Origin: Pseudoscleropodium purum
Taxonomy: Eukaryota > Streptophyta > Bryopsida > Hypnales > Brachytheciaceae
DNA: 64,000 nt
Direction of reading: 5' to 3'
NCBI GenBank assembly: GCA_963969395.1
Contig: OZ017805.1
Span: forward strand, 3,658,001 to 3,722,000
Of the stretch, positions 23,301-35,921 are shown in pieces. The position numbers were made by a program, and so were the translations under genes. How positions within the stretch are numbered: position 1 is the first letter of the stretch; every line of letters begins with the position of its first letter. Under the pieces are notes generated by a model, which worked only from the letters and a program-made list of their open reading frames with translations, made no database searches and was not told the origin of the DNA.

Positions 23301-26300
23301 TTAAATTTTTTTTTTGCATTTGGAAACTAAGAATTTTTTTTTTTATGAAAAAGAAAATTCTGACAGTGGGCCATTCTCCTTGCTGCAAGAAACAGCTGCA
23401 AGGGAACAGGCCCAAAATAGGCTTCTGGACCCCCTAAAATTCTTCTAATGGTATGTCCAAATTTGAATTAAAAAAATCCTAAGTGCGAGTTAAGTGTACC
23501 CTTTTTAGTATGTTTTCAAGCCTTTAAGTGTGAAGGACTTATATATGAATTGATACTTTTTAGAAATTTTAATTTTGCTTAGTTGAGGCATTCAAAGTTA
23601 TTTTCCCTATAAATGTTCACTTCATTTTACATACTTTTTTTATTGCTACTACTTTGCAACTATCTACTAAAAAGAGGCGGACAATTTGGTTTCCAATTGA
23701 TTACCATCCTTCCTTTTCCACAAAAATCCTATGCCATTGATTTAAAAAAAATAAAATAGCACCCTCTTCATCACCATTGATCTAATTTAATACAAAATAC
23801 AATTATAGAATACAAATATGAATACAAATAGGATAAAAATTAACATACAATAATGTATATTAATATAAATATATAATATGGTATATACAAAGATATGGTT
23901 ATGAGATATATACCCTTTATCAATTGTAAGCCCCCCTTCCACCTGCAAATTACAAAGTGGTGGGGGTGGGAGTAGAGGTGGGAGAAATTTTTTTATTTTT
24001 AAATTGATGATTTATTTGGATTTCTGATGCATAGTGATTGCAAAGTGGTTCACATTCATTGAGCTTTTAATTAGTTAGTTAATGTGAAGATTTGGGAAGT
24101 CACATTAGAGGTACATGTTAAGTACCACAATAAAATAATATTATTATGAGCACTTAATTATTTTTTTTCCTACTTTTTTTTCTTTTCATATTAATTTTTC
24201 ATTCAAATTAACATTCTTAATTATCGCATAGGCTTTACATTTATTTTGTCTTATTTATGTTTTTTTATTTTTTAAATTAATTTTCAGTTTTTCAGTTTTT
24301 TTAAGTTCATGCCAAAAGCAAATGACCAATGTGATTACTGAAATAAAATTAAGAGAATTTTTTACAACCAAGTTGCTATTGTAGATAGTATTTCCCAAAA
24401 AAACCTACAAATTTAAATCTAGAAGTCAGGGTTCAGGTAATCATCACCCCATACCCCTAGACTTCTCATTAAATAAACCCACTTACAAGCGTAGTGATGA
24501 CAATGTTGAGCGGCACACATTGAGTGCCCACCTCTTCTACTTGGCAACTCTAAGCCCATGGGGCGTCTCTTGATGGTTTTAGCTATCTTCACTTGTGCTC
24601 TTCTTCGGTTGCGACTAACGGAGTGTGAGTTGGGTTCTTCTTCAGAGATTGCCGTGTGATTCCAAGTGTAGCCACACTAATTTCAAAAGTTTGATTGTAG
24701 CTCTTGCTTTGTAGTAGTTTTGACGTAGGGCAATTCAGGGAGGCTATGAGAATGTGAAGTTTGTCATTGAGAGGGAGGGTGGTTAGCCGAGGCTTCAACA
24801 AAGTGAGTTTTAATTTGCATACTGGAGGTTTGAGTGTCTTGCATGTCTGGCAATGAGTACATGAAAGAGTTGTATCAAGGGAGTTGTTCGTGAAAGTTGA
24901 AGAACAAAAGCGCGACACTCTCTTCAATTAGTGATCTTGTAAGTGTTTTTAGTGTTCGAGGTGGAGGCAATAGCATCACATTTAGAGTGTGCTAATGAGT
25001 GTGGAAGAGCATCACGTTTTTAAGTGAGAGTAGGAGAGTAGGAACGTACTTTGTCTTCAACTTACTCCAAAAGGCACAAACATTTTACTAAGTAAAGGAG
25101 GAGGAGGCAGTTGCATCTTGTTTGTGCGTGCGCGACTGCTTTTAGTGTACTATTTGACTGGGAGAGTGACATGTTCATGGGAAGGACCAAACGCATATGA
25201 GAAAGCATTCCGAGTATTGGAGATAGAAGTGTGACACTGGAGCTGAACAACTCTAAGCCTATCTGTGTTTCTTCTTTGTTGTGGTAAGTTAGATTGTACG
25301 GATTTACTATTTCTTGCTTTCAATTTGTGATTATTGTGAGTTTTTATTTGCTTAATTTCATTATTGCAACAGAGTTGGGGTTTAGGATCTTGAGATCATC
25401 ATTGAATGTTTACGATGTCACATAGTTTAGTTCAACTTCATCAATTCCACATACTAGACAATGCTGCATTATTGTTACAAGCTAGCCCATGCATTCTTAG
25501 AAGTGTAAATGATTAGGCAAGATTGTATCAGAGTTCATATTAGTCTCGCATTATTTTGATTCTATGCTTTGATCAAATGTACAAAGGTGGCCAAACAATG
25601 AGTTCAGCTTGCCATGGGCCATGAGTTCAGCTTGTCGTGTCATTTTCAGTGGTGGTTAAAATCAAATTGTAGAAATATACTTACATTTGTTGCTTCTTCC
25701 CAATACAGCCATAAAGAGAGAGTCTAACATTATTTTGTAGTCATATAGTATTAGAAAATACCTCTGTCTTGTATTGTTGAAGGGTGGGCCTGCCATGTCT
25801 AAACTACTTACTTTTCTATGTGTATTATTCAATAGCATTCAATGTGCATTGTAAACCAAATTATTTTGATTCTTTTCAACAACACCAATGTTGAAGTGTA
25901 TTGTATTAAGTGAGACACTTATTATACAATGAAATGTAGATATCAATCTGAGGTTTGAAGTATGTAGCTTTGAACTAGATTGAGGACAATCGCCACATCT
26001 TCAGAAGAAGCTGGAATCTAATGACTGTGGAATAACCCGTAAGTTTCAATTACATTATTTGTACTTGTCATTCCCAATTTTTTGTATTTTATTATGCTTG
26101 TAAATCAATATTGTAATAGCAATTTAGTTCTTTCATTTACAAGCAATAGTAGAAGGACCCCTAGAAAGTGAATCCCATATAAGCAGCATGTTTGTTTTGC
26201 CTGTTTGGTGATGTATATACTTGGAACACTCCGGATGGCTTACAAATGCATTTGGATAGTTTTGTAGAAACTAAAAAGCTTAGTCTGTTGTTTCTATATC

Positions 26301-26599
26301 GAGATGGTGTACTCGCAAACATGTCTGGGGACTTTAATTTGATCGAAGGCGATAGAACTTGTCATTCACATGTCTCAATGCCTAGTTCTACTGCGTCCAT
26401 CGTAGCAATGTTTTGGTGGCCTATGACCAAGTGCATTCGGGGATTCTCATTAAAATTCCAAAACATGACATGTGACCATTGCGGAAATCCCCGGACGACC
26501 TATTAGCATGCACATCAAAGGATTTTCGATAAATGAATTTTCCTTACGCTTGAACTCAAAAACATCACTATCCACCTTGGTATACAATAGCTATCTCCT
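20373..26599. other. AT-rich stretch without a supported gene
   Basis: About 6 kb within the PAL-2 element without PAL-2 copies. TTTAGGG-like words recur at 20,960-21,080 and 21,630-21,656 (degenerate interstitial telomere-type repeats). A possible MITE lies at 23,167-23,450. A hairpin with arms GTGGCACT and AGTGCCAC lies near 22,855-22,880. Open frames at 24,589-24,927 (-), 25,062-25,250 (-) and 26,192-26,506 (+, 104 codons) are unassigned. The last could be an upstream exon of the ParB-like gene, but nothing I can see proves this. Confidence 0.4.
23167..23450. mobile_element. Possible MITE with about 20-bp TIRs
   Basis: The left end reads CATTAGAAGATTTTTGGGG and the right end, on the other strand, CATTAGAAGAATTTTAGGGG. 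They match over about 20 bases with one gap or two mismatches. It is 284 bases long with no coding capacity. No clear target duplication was seen. Confidence 0.5.
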
Positions 26600-26655
26600 A
26601 TCATTGTGACATCCTACAATGCCATCAATTACCATCATCATGAGATCTCATTGTG
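26600..26655. repeat. PAL-2 copies, one split by element A
   Basis: A degenerate copy is at about 26,600-26,619. A second begins at 26,636 (CATCATGAGATCTCAT) and is cut by the start of element A at 26,652. Its remainder, CTCATGATA, lies beyond A at 30,152-30,160. Removing A and one CTCAT restores a full PAL-2 copy. Confidence 0.8.
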
Positions 26656-29600
26656 GGAGTATGAAAATTCAAACCGGGTAGGATTTGAAAGACTTACAAT
26701 TTTTTATTTTTTTGATAATCCATAGTGATTTTGGCTACCTTAAGACTATTGTAGAAATAGTTAGTTTTTGGATTGCTAGAATTGTCACTAGCATTACGGA
26801 AACGGATCCAATACCAATCCAAAATCCAGAAAAGTTCTGGATATTAGAAATCTACAATCTAGGGTTCTAGTCTAGGAAACTAGGGTACCGTTAGGGGAAC
26901 AATCTTCTACCTATTCTCCACTAGGAACTATTGGCTATGCACCAGGTACTTAAACCCATTGCTACTTCAGTCTTTTTCTTTTCTAATTGTTGAATCTCGT
27001 GGATGCATAGTTGAGAGAGAGAGTGGTGAGTTAGCAATCATGATAAGGAGAGAACGGAAAGGTTGATGCCGTTTGCACTGGATTAGGTTTTCGGGTGTTG
27101 GTAATTTATGGTGGCGGCTAGTGATTCAGCTGCACGAAAGTCTGTAGTCGTAGTTTGGATGGTCTGTCCAATCATTCCTTTCGATTCGACCCAATGAATG
27201 CAGCTAGAAGAGGACCTCATGTGTATTGGATGCATTGGATTGTTAGATAGGCCGTGGAATATCAAGAACGAGGAGATGATCTAGAAACTCATTTACAGAA
27301 TTCCAAACCAATATGAGTTGATAGTAAGGGGTTGACCCGGAGCTTCGATAGAAGATATTTGGACAAATATCTATTCATTAAAAGAGAGTGGAGTCGGATT
27401 AGCCGGAAAGGCTGATAAGTATGTAACCGGAAAGTTCAGAAATTAGGCTCACACAAAAGAAGGTTTTGCCATTAGTGATTGCAAGAACGAGAGGCATAGA
27501 TGGATACTGAAATTCCTCATTCCAATCCTACATCCGAAAAAGCCTACTCGAGTTATGGTCACAGTGGCTAATACCATCTTCAAGGCCTTAGAGGATTGGA
27601 TTGTACATTAGGGAAGAGTGATTCAAGGCATAGTGGACAAACTAGCTGATCATGTAGCCAAGGTAAAACACAACCCTATCACCTTATATTTGTTCCACCT
27701 CTATCATTACAAGGAGGTCTTGAGTGCCGAGGAAATGATTCAGTACAACACCAAAGTCAAAATTCTGAAGTACGGCTTGACGAATGAACTACATAAGGAA
27801 GAAAAGGAATCCAAAGAAAAAGGACAACCGGAAGCAGAAGTTGTTGACCTTAAATGAAGGAAGTTCACGGATCCGGCTGCACGAGGAAAGGTGCCAACGT
27901 TGGATAGAAGGGAGCCAAAGTCGAATCTGGAACATCATGAAGACTTGAATTTCTTTGAAGCCGGAATCAAGTGGATGCAGTAGGCCAAATAGATGTATGG
28001 CAACCTAGAAGACCATGTACTCCTCATATCAGGTGAACTTAAGGTGAAATAGGACCAGATTTTAGAAGAGATCCAAAAACGACTAAATCCGGAAGAGTTC
28101 TAACAAAAGGAGGAACAAATTCGGAAGTTGCAAGAGGAAAGGGATAGCTTCAATATACGGAAGGGGAGCTGAATGTGGTGAAACAGAAGGAGATAAAGGC
28201 TCTTCGACTTATCCACAACCTCAAGGAACTTGTAATGGTTCTGGAACATATAGTGATCAGAATTGACCTCTACACCGCCTGGTTGGAGAAGGAAGGTCAT
28301 ATGATTGGATTGAGGATGGTTAAGATCTTGATTGATTTTGAAGCCTAGATGGGAGTTGTTTTAAAGAACATGCACAAGTTGCTGGGGTCCGGAAAGGGCC
28401 ATTGACTTAGAAGGTTTTCTAGAAGTCCCAAGAAGTATATTTCAAGATATTCTAGTTCGAAAGACTCTGGTCTAGTAGACTTCTAGTAGTCCGATTCAAC
28501 CACAATCGGAAGGACTGAAGTCTATACTTACTCTAGCTACTGGTCCATGGATCAATCAAGCACGGACTCCAGTAGAACAAGTGGTACCTGAGCTATAGAA
28601 GGAACCGAGTGGGAAGTCTCTTCCAATAGAGCGATGAATTTCTATCCCAATTCTTCCACTACCTAGAAGAATCACGACCGGAAAGTTTAAGACACCCAAT
28701 TTGAACATTTGCAGCAACCTCAACGCACAGATTGGAGTAATGACGAATCTAACCCAATCTCATCTAGAAGACTTCTCGCGCATGCAACATTGGATGCTAA
28801 AGCGAGATCACGTGGAGATTGAATTGAATGATTCACTACAAGCCAAAGATCCAGAGGTTTAGAAGATCAAGGAGTTGAAAGAGGACGTGTTGAAGTCCGG
28901 GTCCGAGGAAGAGATAGAATCTGAAAACTCACCTTCAGAAATTCAACGGAAACCTCAGACTCAATCATTAGCGAAAAATACACCTATAAAGGCTTTAGTA
29001 AAGACTTTGGGCAATCAATGCGGAAGCAATATGAAGAAGGCATGGCAGGGTAGATAGTTAACTAGAAGTTAGTTAGGATTTTCATTCCGAAACAGGTTTC
29101 CTAAGCGTGGGCTCAAGATCTGGATTTTTGCGGATAGTTGGACTATGAACTTTCTGGATATCCCAAGTTGTTCATTGTATGATTACCTTGATTTTCGAGG
29201 TTCTTTTTTGATTTTTTAGGTGTTGACTTTGGGTTTTGGTTTTAGTTTTTAAGGGTGGGCAAGTTTATTGCCCTTTCATTCCATCATAGTGATTATTCTA
29301 TTGTATTTCATTCCTTTCTTTAATTTGAGCCACTAGTGGGACATTCTAGCTCCAACATCTATGTACAAATTGTGTTGGTTTATTTGTTAGAGGGTTGAGA
29401 TCTGAGAAGGACATGGGAGGAGGAATCCGGATTTTCGGGTAACTAGATCGGATTGAGGGAGTACTATTGTAATGGTGTTAGATTTGTGACTAAGGAGTTG
29501 CACGTGGTGTCTTTGAACTACCGGAATGGTAATCCAATTGTACTGAAAAGTGGTGTGAGTGCAGATTTGGAATTGGAAATGATTTTGTGCGGAGATTAGC

Positions 29601-30151
29601 AATCGTTAGCAAAAACTTTCACTCATTGAAAAGTTTGCCAACCTTGAAATCCGTCTTACATCTAGAAAGACTACCCCCTTGGTAGTTCTTGATGCTTCAA
29701 ATTTGTCATTGTAGTAAAGAGGAGTGAACGTAATTTTAAGTGACCTACATTCTGGAATGTTTTGAGGACTGGATCTTCTTTCCGTACTGCAACACTTTGA
29801 TTATTTTGGTGTTTGTTTGTTTTTGTCAGTTTAGTAAATAGAGAGACCAGAGTGGTGAAGTCCCTACCCCTCGAAAGATCAACAACGGCCCCTCTCATGG
29901 TAAAACAAAGGAATTGAAAACTAGAATATTGAAAGACATAATCGAAAACCAGGTGATATTGGATCCAGATTGGAATCTGGATAGTAATTGTAACCGGAAA
30001 AGAGAAGAAGAGAGTAATTAGAAGAAGAGAATGAGATCATCCAAATATTGAAGTTTGGAAGAACATTTGGAATTCCCTGCGACGATAATCTGTGTCATCT
30101 TACCACATTTTTGTGTATAAAGATACTTATGCCTAAATTGCGCATACGACA
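26652..30151 (+). mobile_element. Element A: decayed gag-like element, 3.5 kb
   Basis: It begins TGTGGGAGTATG, ends GCGCATACGACA, and is flanked by the 5-bp duplication CTCAT at 26,647-26,651 and 30,152-30,156. It is colinear with element B (30,593-34,126) over its length and shares the protein core of D. It was inserted in a PAL-2 palindrome. Confidence 0.85.
27110..29060 (+). pseudogene. Decayed gag-like ORF of element A
   Basis: The frame begins near ATGGTGGCGGCTAGTG and follows the D protein: GCIGLLDRPWNI, EDIW, YVTGKF, KEGFAISDCKNE, FLIPILHPKKPTRV, NTIF, YLFHLYHYKEVLS. It has many in-frame stops. Several replace residues that sister copies keep: TAG for Trp after IVH (TGG in B and C), TAG for Gln in FRN-stop-AH (CAA in B), and TAG twice in a WMQ..AK..MYG block where B has CAA. 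The longest surviving open piece is 27,618-27,857. The C-terminal Pro/Ser part is recognisable to about 29.05 kb. Not functional. Confidence 0.75.
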
Positions 30152-30214
30152 CTCATGATAATGGAATTGTTGTATTATCCCCTATGAAATTTTGTAGCTT
30201 AATGAAGAAGTAGC

Positions 30215-30534
30215 TATCATGAGATTTCACAATGATTGAAGTCTTTTTATGCATTGTGAGCCTTGTGGATGTACAGCATTAGCTTGTAGCGGTCATTATG
30301 AAATCTCATGATGACCTTTTCTTTTGAACTTCTTAAAAATTATGAAGATCCTGTGCATGAAAACCATTGTGACATCTCACGATGCCTTCAAATGGTGCAT
30401 TATCATAGTGAATCCATATTTAGATTTTATATAAGAAGTCATCATGAGATCTCACAATGATAAGATTGTTGAACTATCCCTTCAACATTTTTAGCCTCTT
30501 TAGAGTAAGGTTGCCATCGTGAGATCTCACGATG
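30215..30534. repeat. PAL-2 array between elements A and B
   Basis: Five copies in 320 bases: 30,215-30,234, 30,294-30,313, 30,365-30,384, 30,440-30,459 and 30,515-30,534. The last is a perfect match to CATCGTGAGATCTCACGATG and extends to a perfect 24-bp palindrome (30,513-30,536). Spacing is 65-80 bases. Confidence 0.9.
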
Positions 30535-30592
30535 GCAAAAGTCCTTGTATTTGTCGTCTACATTGTGGTTGAGCCACAAACGTGTGGAGCTT

Positions 30593-33500
30593 TGTGGGAG
30601 TATGGAAACTCAAATCAAATAGGATTAGTCTAGAATAGGGTTAGATAGACTTACAATTTTTTATTTTTTTGGTAATCCATAGGGACTCCTACTTCCTTAA
30701 GACTATTATGGAAATAGTCAATTTTCAGATTACTAGAATTATTACTAGCATTATGGAACCGGATTCAAGATGGATCCAGAATCTAGAAAATTTTTAGATA
30801 TTGGTAACCTATGTTTTAGTGTTCTGGTCTAGGGAACTAGGGTACCGTTAGGGGAACGGTCTTTTACATGTTCTCCACTAAGAATTGTTAGTCACGTGAC
30901 AAGTATTTAAATCCACCGCCACTTTACTTTTCTGCCTTTCTAGTTGTTGAACCTTGTGGACGTATAGTTGAAAGAAAGAGTGGTGAATTAGCGACCATGA
31001 TAAAGAAAGAATGGAAAGGTCGGTGTTGTTTGCATTGGATTAGGTTGTTGGGTGTCGATGATTCATGGCAATAGTTGATGATCCATTTGCTGAAAAGTTT
31101 ATAGTGGCAGTTCGTATGGTTTGTTCGGTCATTTCTTGTGATCCGGCTAACTGAGCGTAGTTAGAAGAAGACTTCATGTGTATCGAATGTGTCGGATTGT
31201 TAGATAGGTCATGTAGTATGATGAATGAGGAAATGATCTAGGAACTCATTTACGGAGTTCCAAACTAGTACGAGTTGACGATGAGGAGTCGACTCGTAGC
31301 TTGGACGGAAGACATCTAGGCGGATGTGCATACGTTCAAAAAGAGTAGACTCGGATTAGTTGAAAGGTCAAATAAGTACGTGACCGGAAAGTTCCTTAGT
31401 CAAGCTCACATGAAAGAAGGTTTTGCCATTAGTGATTGTAAGAACGAGACGCATGGATGGATACTAGAATTCCTCATTCCCATCCTATATTCGGAAAAGC
31501 CTACTCGAGTTAAGGTCATGGTGGCTAACACCATCTTTGGAGCCTTAGAAGATCAGATTGTGCACTGGAAAAAAGTGATTCAGGGCATAGTAGGCAAACT
31601 AGCTGATCACGTGACCAAAGCAAAACATAGCCCTATGATCCCATATCTATTCTACTTCTACCATCACAAGGAGGTCTTGAGTGGTCAGGAAATGATTCAA
31701 TACAACACTAGAGTTGAGATCTTGAAGTAAGGTTTGATGGATGAATCGCAGAAGAAAACAAATCCGACGGAGGATAATTGAAAGAAGAAGAAGAAGTTGC
31801 CAACCAAAAATGAAGGAAGTCCACGGATCCAGTTGCACGATGGAAGGCGTTTATACTGGATAGAGGAAAGCTGGGTTCGGAACTGGAATAGCATGAAGAC
31901 CTAGATTTCTTTGAAGCTAGAATCTAGTAGATACAACAAGCCAAACAAATGTATGGCAACATGGAAGATCACCTATTCTTGATTTCAAGAAAACTCAAGG
32001 TGGGATTGGACAAGATTTTGGACGAGATCTAGAAAGGGCCACATTCGAAAGAATTCCTTCAAAAGAAGGAGCAGATTTGGAAATTGGAAGAAGAAACGGA
32101 TAGCCTCAAATTCCAATTAGAATGGACAAAAGGGGCGCTGAATGCAACAAGATAGAAAGAGACAAATGCTTTTCAACTCGTCCACAACCTAAAGTACTAG
32201 TAATGTTTCCAAAATATACGATGATTAGAGCTGAACTCTACATCGCCTGGTTGGAAAAGGAAGGTCATATGACTGAATCAAGGATGGTAAAGATCCTGGT
32301 CGATTTCGAAGCCCGAATGGGAGTTGTCTTGATGGACATGCGCAAATTACTAGGGTACTTAGATCTAGATAAGGCCATTGATTTAAGACGGTTTCCGGAA
32401 GTCCCCGATAATTGGTCCCTAGATACTTTGATTAGACAGACTTCGATCTAGTAGACTTCTAGAGTTCTAATTTAGCCACAACTAGAAGGTTTGAAGGGTA
32501 TTCTGACTCCAACTGCAGATCCTCTAGTTAGTCAAGCGCGGACTTTAGTGGAGCAAATAGTACCAATGCAAGGGAAGGAGCTAAGTGGACAGACTATTCT
32601 GACAGAGTAAGAAAAACCCGCCCAAATTTTTCCACCCTCTAGACAGTTATAGCCGAAAAATTCAAGACACCTGAATTGAATGTTCATGACAACCTCGACG
32701 AATGGATTGGAGTGATGACGAATCCGACCCGGTCTCATCTAGAATACTTTTTGTACATGTAGCATTTGTCACTAAAGTAAGATTGCATGGAGATCAAACT
32801 AAGTGATTCATTGCAAGCCAAGGGATCTGGAGATTGATGAAATTGAAGAGTCAAAAGAAGAAGAGATGGAGTTCAAGATAGAGACGGAAGAAGAAGATTC
32901 ACCATCAAAAATCCAATGCAAGCCTCAAACTTGAGCGGTAGTAAGGAACACTCCGGTGAAGGCTTCAGCAAAGACCCTAAGTAGTCAAAGCGAGAACAGT
33001 ACGAAGAAGGCATGTAGGGGTAGATAGTTAGTAGATTGCCTTTAGTTAGTTAGGATTTCTATTTTTAGATTTCAAAACTAGTTTTCCGTATATGGGTCTA
33101 GATTCCAGCTTTTACAAGACAACTAGCTATGAACTTTCAACTATCTCGGGGTATTCATTGGGTGGTTGCCTTGGATTTTGGGTGACTTTTTGACTTTATG
33201 GGTGTTGACTTTGGTTTTGGTTTTGGTTTTAAAAGGCGACCAGGTTTGTTGCCCTTTCATTCGATTCTAGAGCATTTTTAATTGTATTTCATTCCTTTCT
33301 TTAATCTGAGCCACTAGTGGACATTCTGGCTCTGACATCTATGTACAAATTTTGTTTGTTTGTTGGAGTGTGGAGATGTGAGAAAGACAGGTGAGGAGGA
33401 ATCTGAATTGCTTGTAGCTGGGTCAAATGGAGGGAGTATTGTTGTGATAGTGTTGGACTTGTGACTATAGAACTGTGCATGGTGCCTTTGAACTATCGGA

Positions 33501-34126
33501 ATGATAATGCGGTTTAGTTGAAGAGTGGTGTGACTGCAAGTTTGGAATCTAATACAATTTTGCATAGGGATTAGCATCCACCAATGGAAACTCCTACTTA
33601 TTGGAAGGTCTACCAACCTTAGAATTTGTCTAATATCTAGAAAGACTACTCCATTATCAGTTCGAAGTGCCTATAATCTGTCGTTGTAGTTGAGAAGATC
33701 GGAAGTTATTCTAAGTGACTTGCTTCTCGAATCATCCATCCAAAAAGTTGTGAGAATACAAATTTGTCTTCCCTTTTGCAATATATTGAGTTTCTTGGGT
33801 GTTTGTGTGTTTTTGAGATTAGAAAATATAAAAGAGGCCAAAGTGGTGAAGTTCCTACTCCTCAAAAGATCAATAGTGGACCTTCTAATGGTAAAACAAA
33901 GGAATCGAAAACTAGTTTATTTAAGGAACGTAATTGGAAACCGGGTGAAATCCAGATAGTAGTTGAATCTGAAAAAGAGAGGAAGAGAGTAGTCAGAAGA
34001 GGAGAAAGATATCATCTGGATACTAAAGTTTGAGAGAACATCTGGAATTTCCTAGGACAATATTCCATGTCATCTTACCACAATTTTGTGTGTAAAAATA
34101 CTTATGCTTAGATTGCGCATACGACA
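30593..34126 (+). mobile_element. Element B: decayed gag-like element, 3.5 kb
   Basis: It starts TGTGGGAGTATGG, ends GCGCATACGACA, and is flanked by the duplication AGCTT at 30,588-30,592 and 34,127-34,131. Same structure as element A, including a 5' leader with GGGAACTAGGGTACCGTTAGG-type sequence (shared with A and C) and a 3' part with GCCACTAGTGGACATTCTGG. Confidence 0.85.
31064..33030 (+). pseudogene. Decayed gag-like ORF of element B
   Basis: The frame begins near ATGGCAATAGTTGATGATCC. The best-preserved piece, 31,326-31,730, carries YVTGKF, HMKEGFAISDCKNE, FLIPILYSEKPTRVKV, NTIFGALEDQIVHWKK and YLFYFYHHKEVLS, colinear with residues about 110-228 of the D protein. A second piece at 32,122-32,451 matches the D region after the coiled coil (RMVKILVDFEARM against RIVRILADFAEQV). 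Upstream stops include TAG for Trp (EDI-stop-ADV; TGG in A and C) and TAG for Gln (PN-stop-YEL; CAA or CAG in A and C). Not functional. Confidence 0.75.
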
Positions 34127-34130
34127 AGCT

Positions 34131-34324
34131 TATCATGAAATCTCACGATGACATGTTCTTAGTGTAACCTCTCACTTTGGTTGAACTATAAAACATTGTG
34201 AACACATCTGTACATGTCATTTTCTATTATCATTGTGAAATCTCACGATGATGAAATCGATGCAGTATTCACCGTGGCTCATCGTTGTTTCATACATAGG
34301 TGACCATCGTGAAATCTCACAATG
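34131..34324. repeat. PAL-2 array right of element B
   Basis: Copies at 34,131-34,150, 34,231-34,250 and 34,305-34,324, each keeping GAAATCTCAC, plus a half copy near 34,385. They lie upstream of the PAL-2 ParB-like gene. Confidence 0.85.
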
Positions 34325-35901
34325 AGTAAATTGGAATATAATCACAACATTTAGGCATACTAGGTTCTGTTAGAAAAACAAACGAGAGATCTAACGATCT
34401 GCCATTTAGATGACCGCAAAACCTGGTCTGCCATCTTAATCAAAGCAAAGAATTCATCTCTCATGTCTCTAGCGGAATACAATACTTGATTGAAAGTCTT
34501 CTACTTTCAATATAACTATTGTGTGTTATATGGTGTAGTGACAACTTGTTAACTAAATGGCCGGCCACTTATTTGCCCAAGAAAAGATTTTCCTTCATCG
34601 ATAGCTGGGTGCATGCATTTAGATATTCTGGACACTAGCACCCAGTGGTTGTATTCCGGTGCGACTGCAAAGTTTCAGCTTGGGGGATTGAATGGAACGA
34701 AGGACGAATGGAATTGTCTAGATCATTCCAAAACTGAAGTATATGGACATGCTCAGCCTAATGGTAAGATTGAACATGCTAAAGATGCAAGGCGTTGGTA
34801 ATTCTACAGTGCTTCTTGTGGTTTAGGAGAAAATTCTCAAGTTAGATGAGTCCCCAACTTACAGATTGATCCTTGATTATGGTACACTCAATGTAGAGAT
34901 GTGCAAGACAATTATTAAAAATAGAATGCTAAATTCTAAAGGTGAATCCCTCTTCTTTATTCCTAAAGAGCTAAAGAGATAATGGGACATTATTAACAAA
35001 GAACGTCTAGAATCCATTCCTGCCAATCTCATAGCCATATCACCGTCTGAAAGGAACAAAGGACAAAAACAAAAATCGATCACTAGTGCACTGAGGGATG
35101 AATTGGGCAAGGAGCCCCCCCAAAAGGTAAAGAAGACGAGAGTAGTTGTGTTTAGTATTCATAGATGCGTAAATATGATAAATGTAGAAATTAAAAAGCT
35201 GAAGCCAACTGAGATGAAGGCTATGAATGCTTTATACAAGTAGGTCTTCTCTCTAATGTACGCATAGAGGAAGAAGGCACTTACTAATGAATCGAAAAAA
35301 AGAATTTGTGTGCACTACAAATACTTGCATCAAGTGCCACCTAGAAGAATGGTTTATAAATCAATTCACAAGGGTCAACTATAGGGGATTTTAAACAAAG
35401 TGCATATTAGTGCAGACTATCACTTAGAATACAAATTAATTACTATTCTTCCACTGAAGTACAGTCCATATTGTCCAGGCAAAATAATTAGGTATTTCAA
35501 CACTTGCCCGACTAAAGAGCAACTTACAAGCACTACAAACTACTACATCATCGAAGGACAATATATGGTGGAAGCCCACAAGATCCTCGTAGAGAGAGGC
35601 AAAATTCTAGAATGTGATAGAGACAATGCTAATACCTTTAACATTATACCAATTTGGGTACATCATGAGTTGCTGGACATTATACACCTCTCAAAGGCAC
35701 TAAACCAGAACGTTGCCAGTAAACAAAAAGAATAGACCTTTCTTACGCACCTTGTACATGCTCAATTGAAGTGGAGGGATATAGGTAGCTCTCAGCCATC
35801 TTCAATGGGAAGAGTGCACTCAAAGGAATACTTGGTATATACAAAATCCACATATTTTTTTCATGTTTCAAGTTTTGTTTCACTTATGCGCTTTCAAAGG
35901 A

Positions 35902-35921
35902 CATCATGAGATCTCACAATG
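35902..35921. repeat. PAL-2 copy in intron of the ParB-like gene
   Basis: CATCATGAGATCTCACAATG in the intron 35,842-36,002. The equivalent intron of the PAL-3 gene carries PAL-3 at 63,379-63,397. Confidence 0.85.

Noticed and set aside
26652..34126. LTR retrotransposons with LTRs for elements A and B
   Set aside because: TG..CA ends and 5-bp duplications fit, but I could not find the start sequence TGTGGGAGTATGG repeated near the 3' end, nor a primer-binding site or polymerase.
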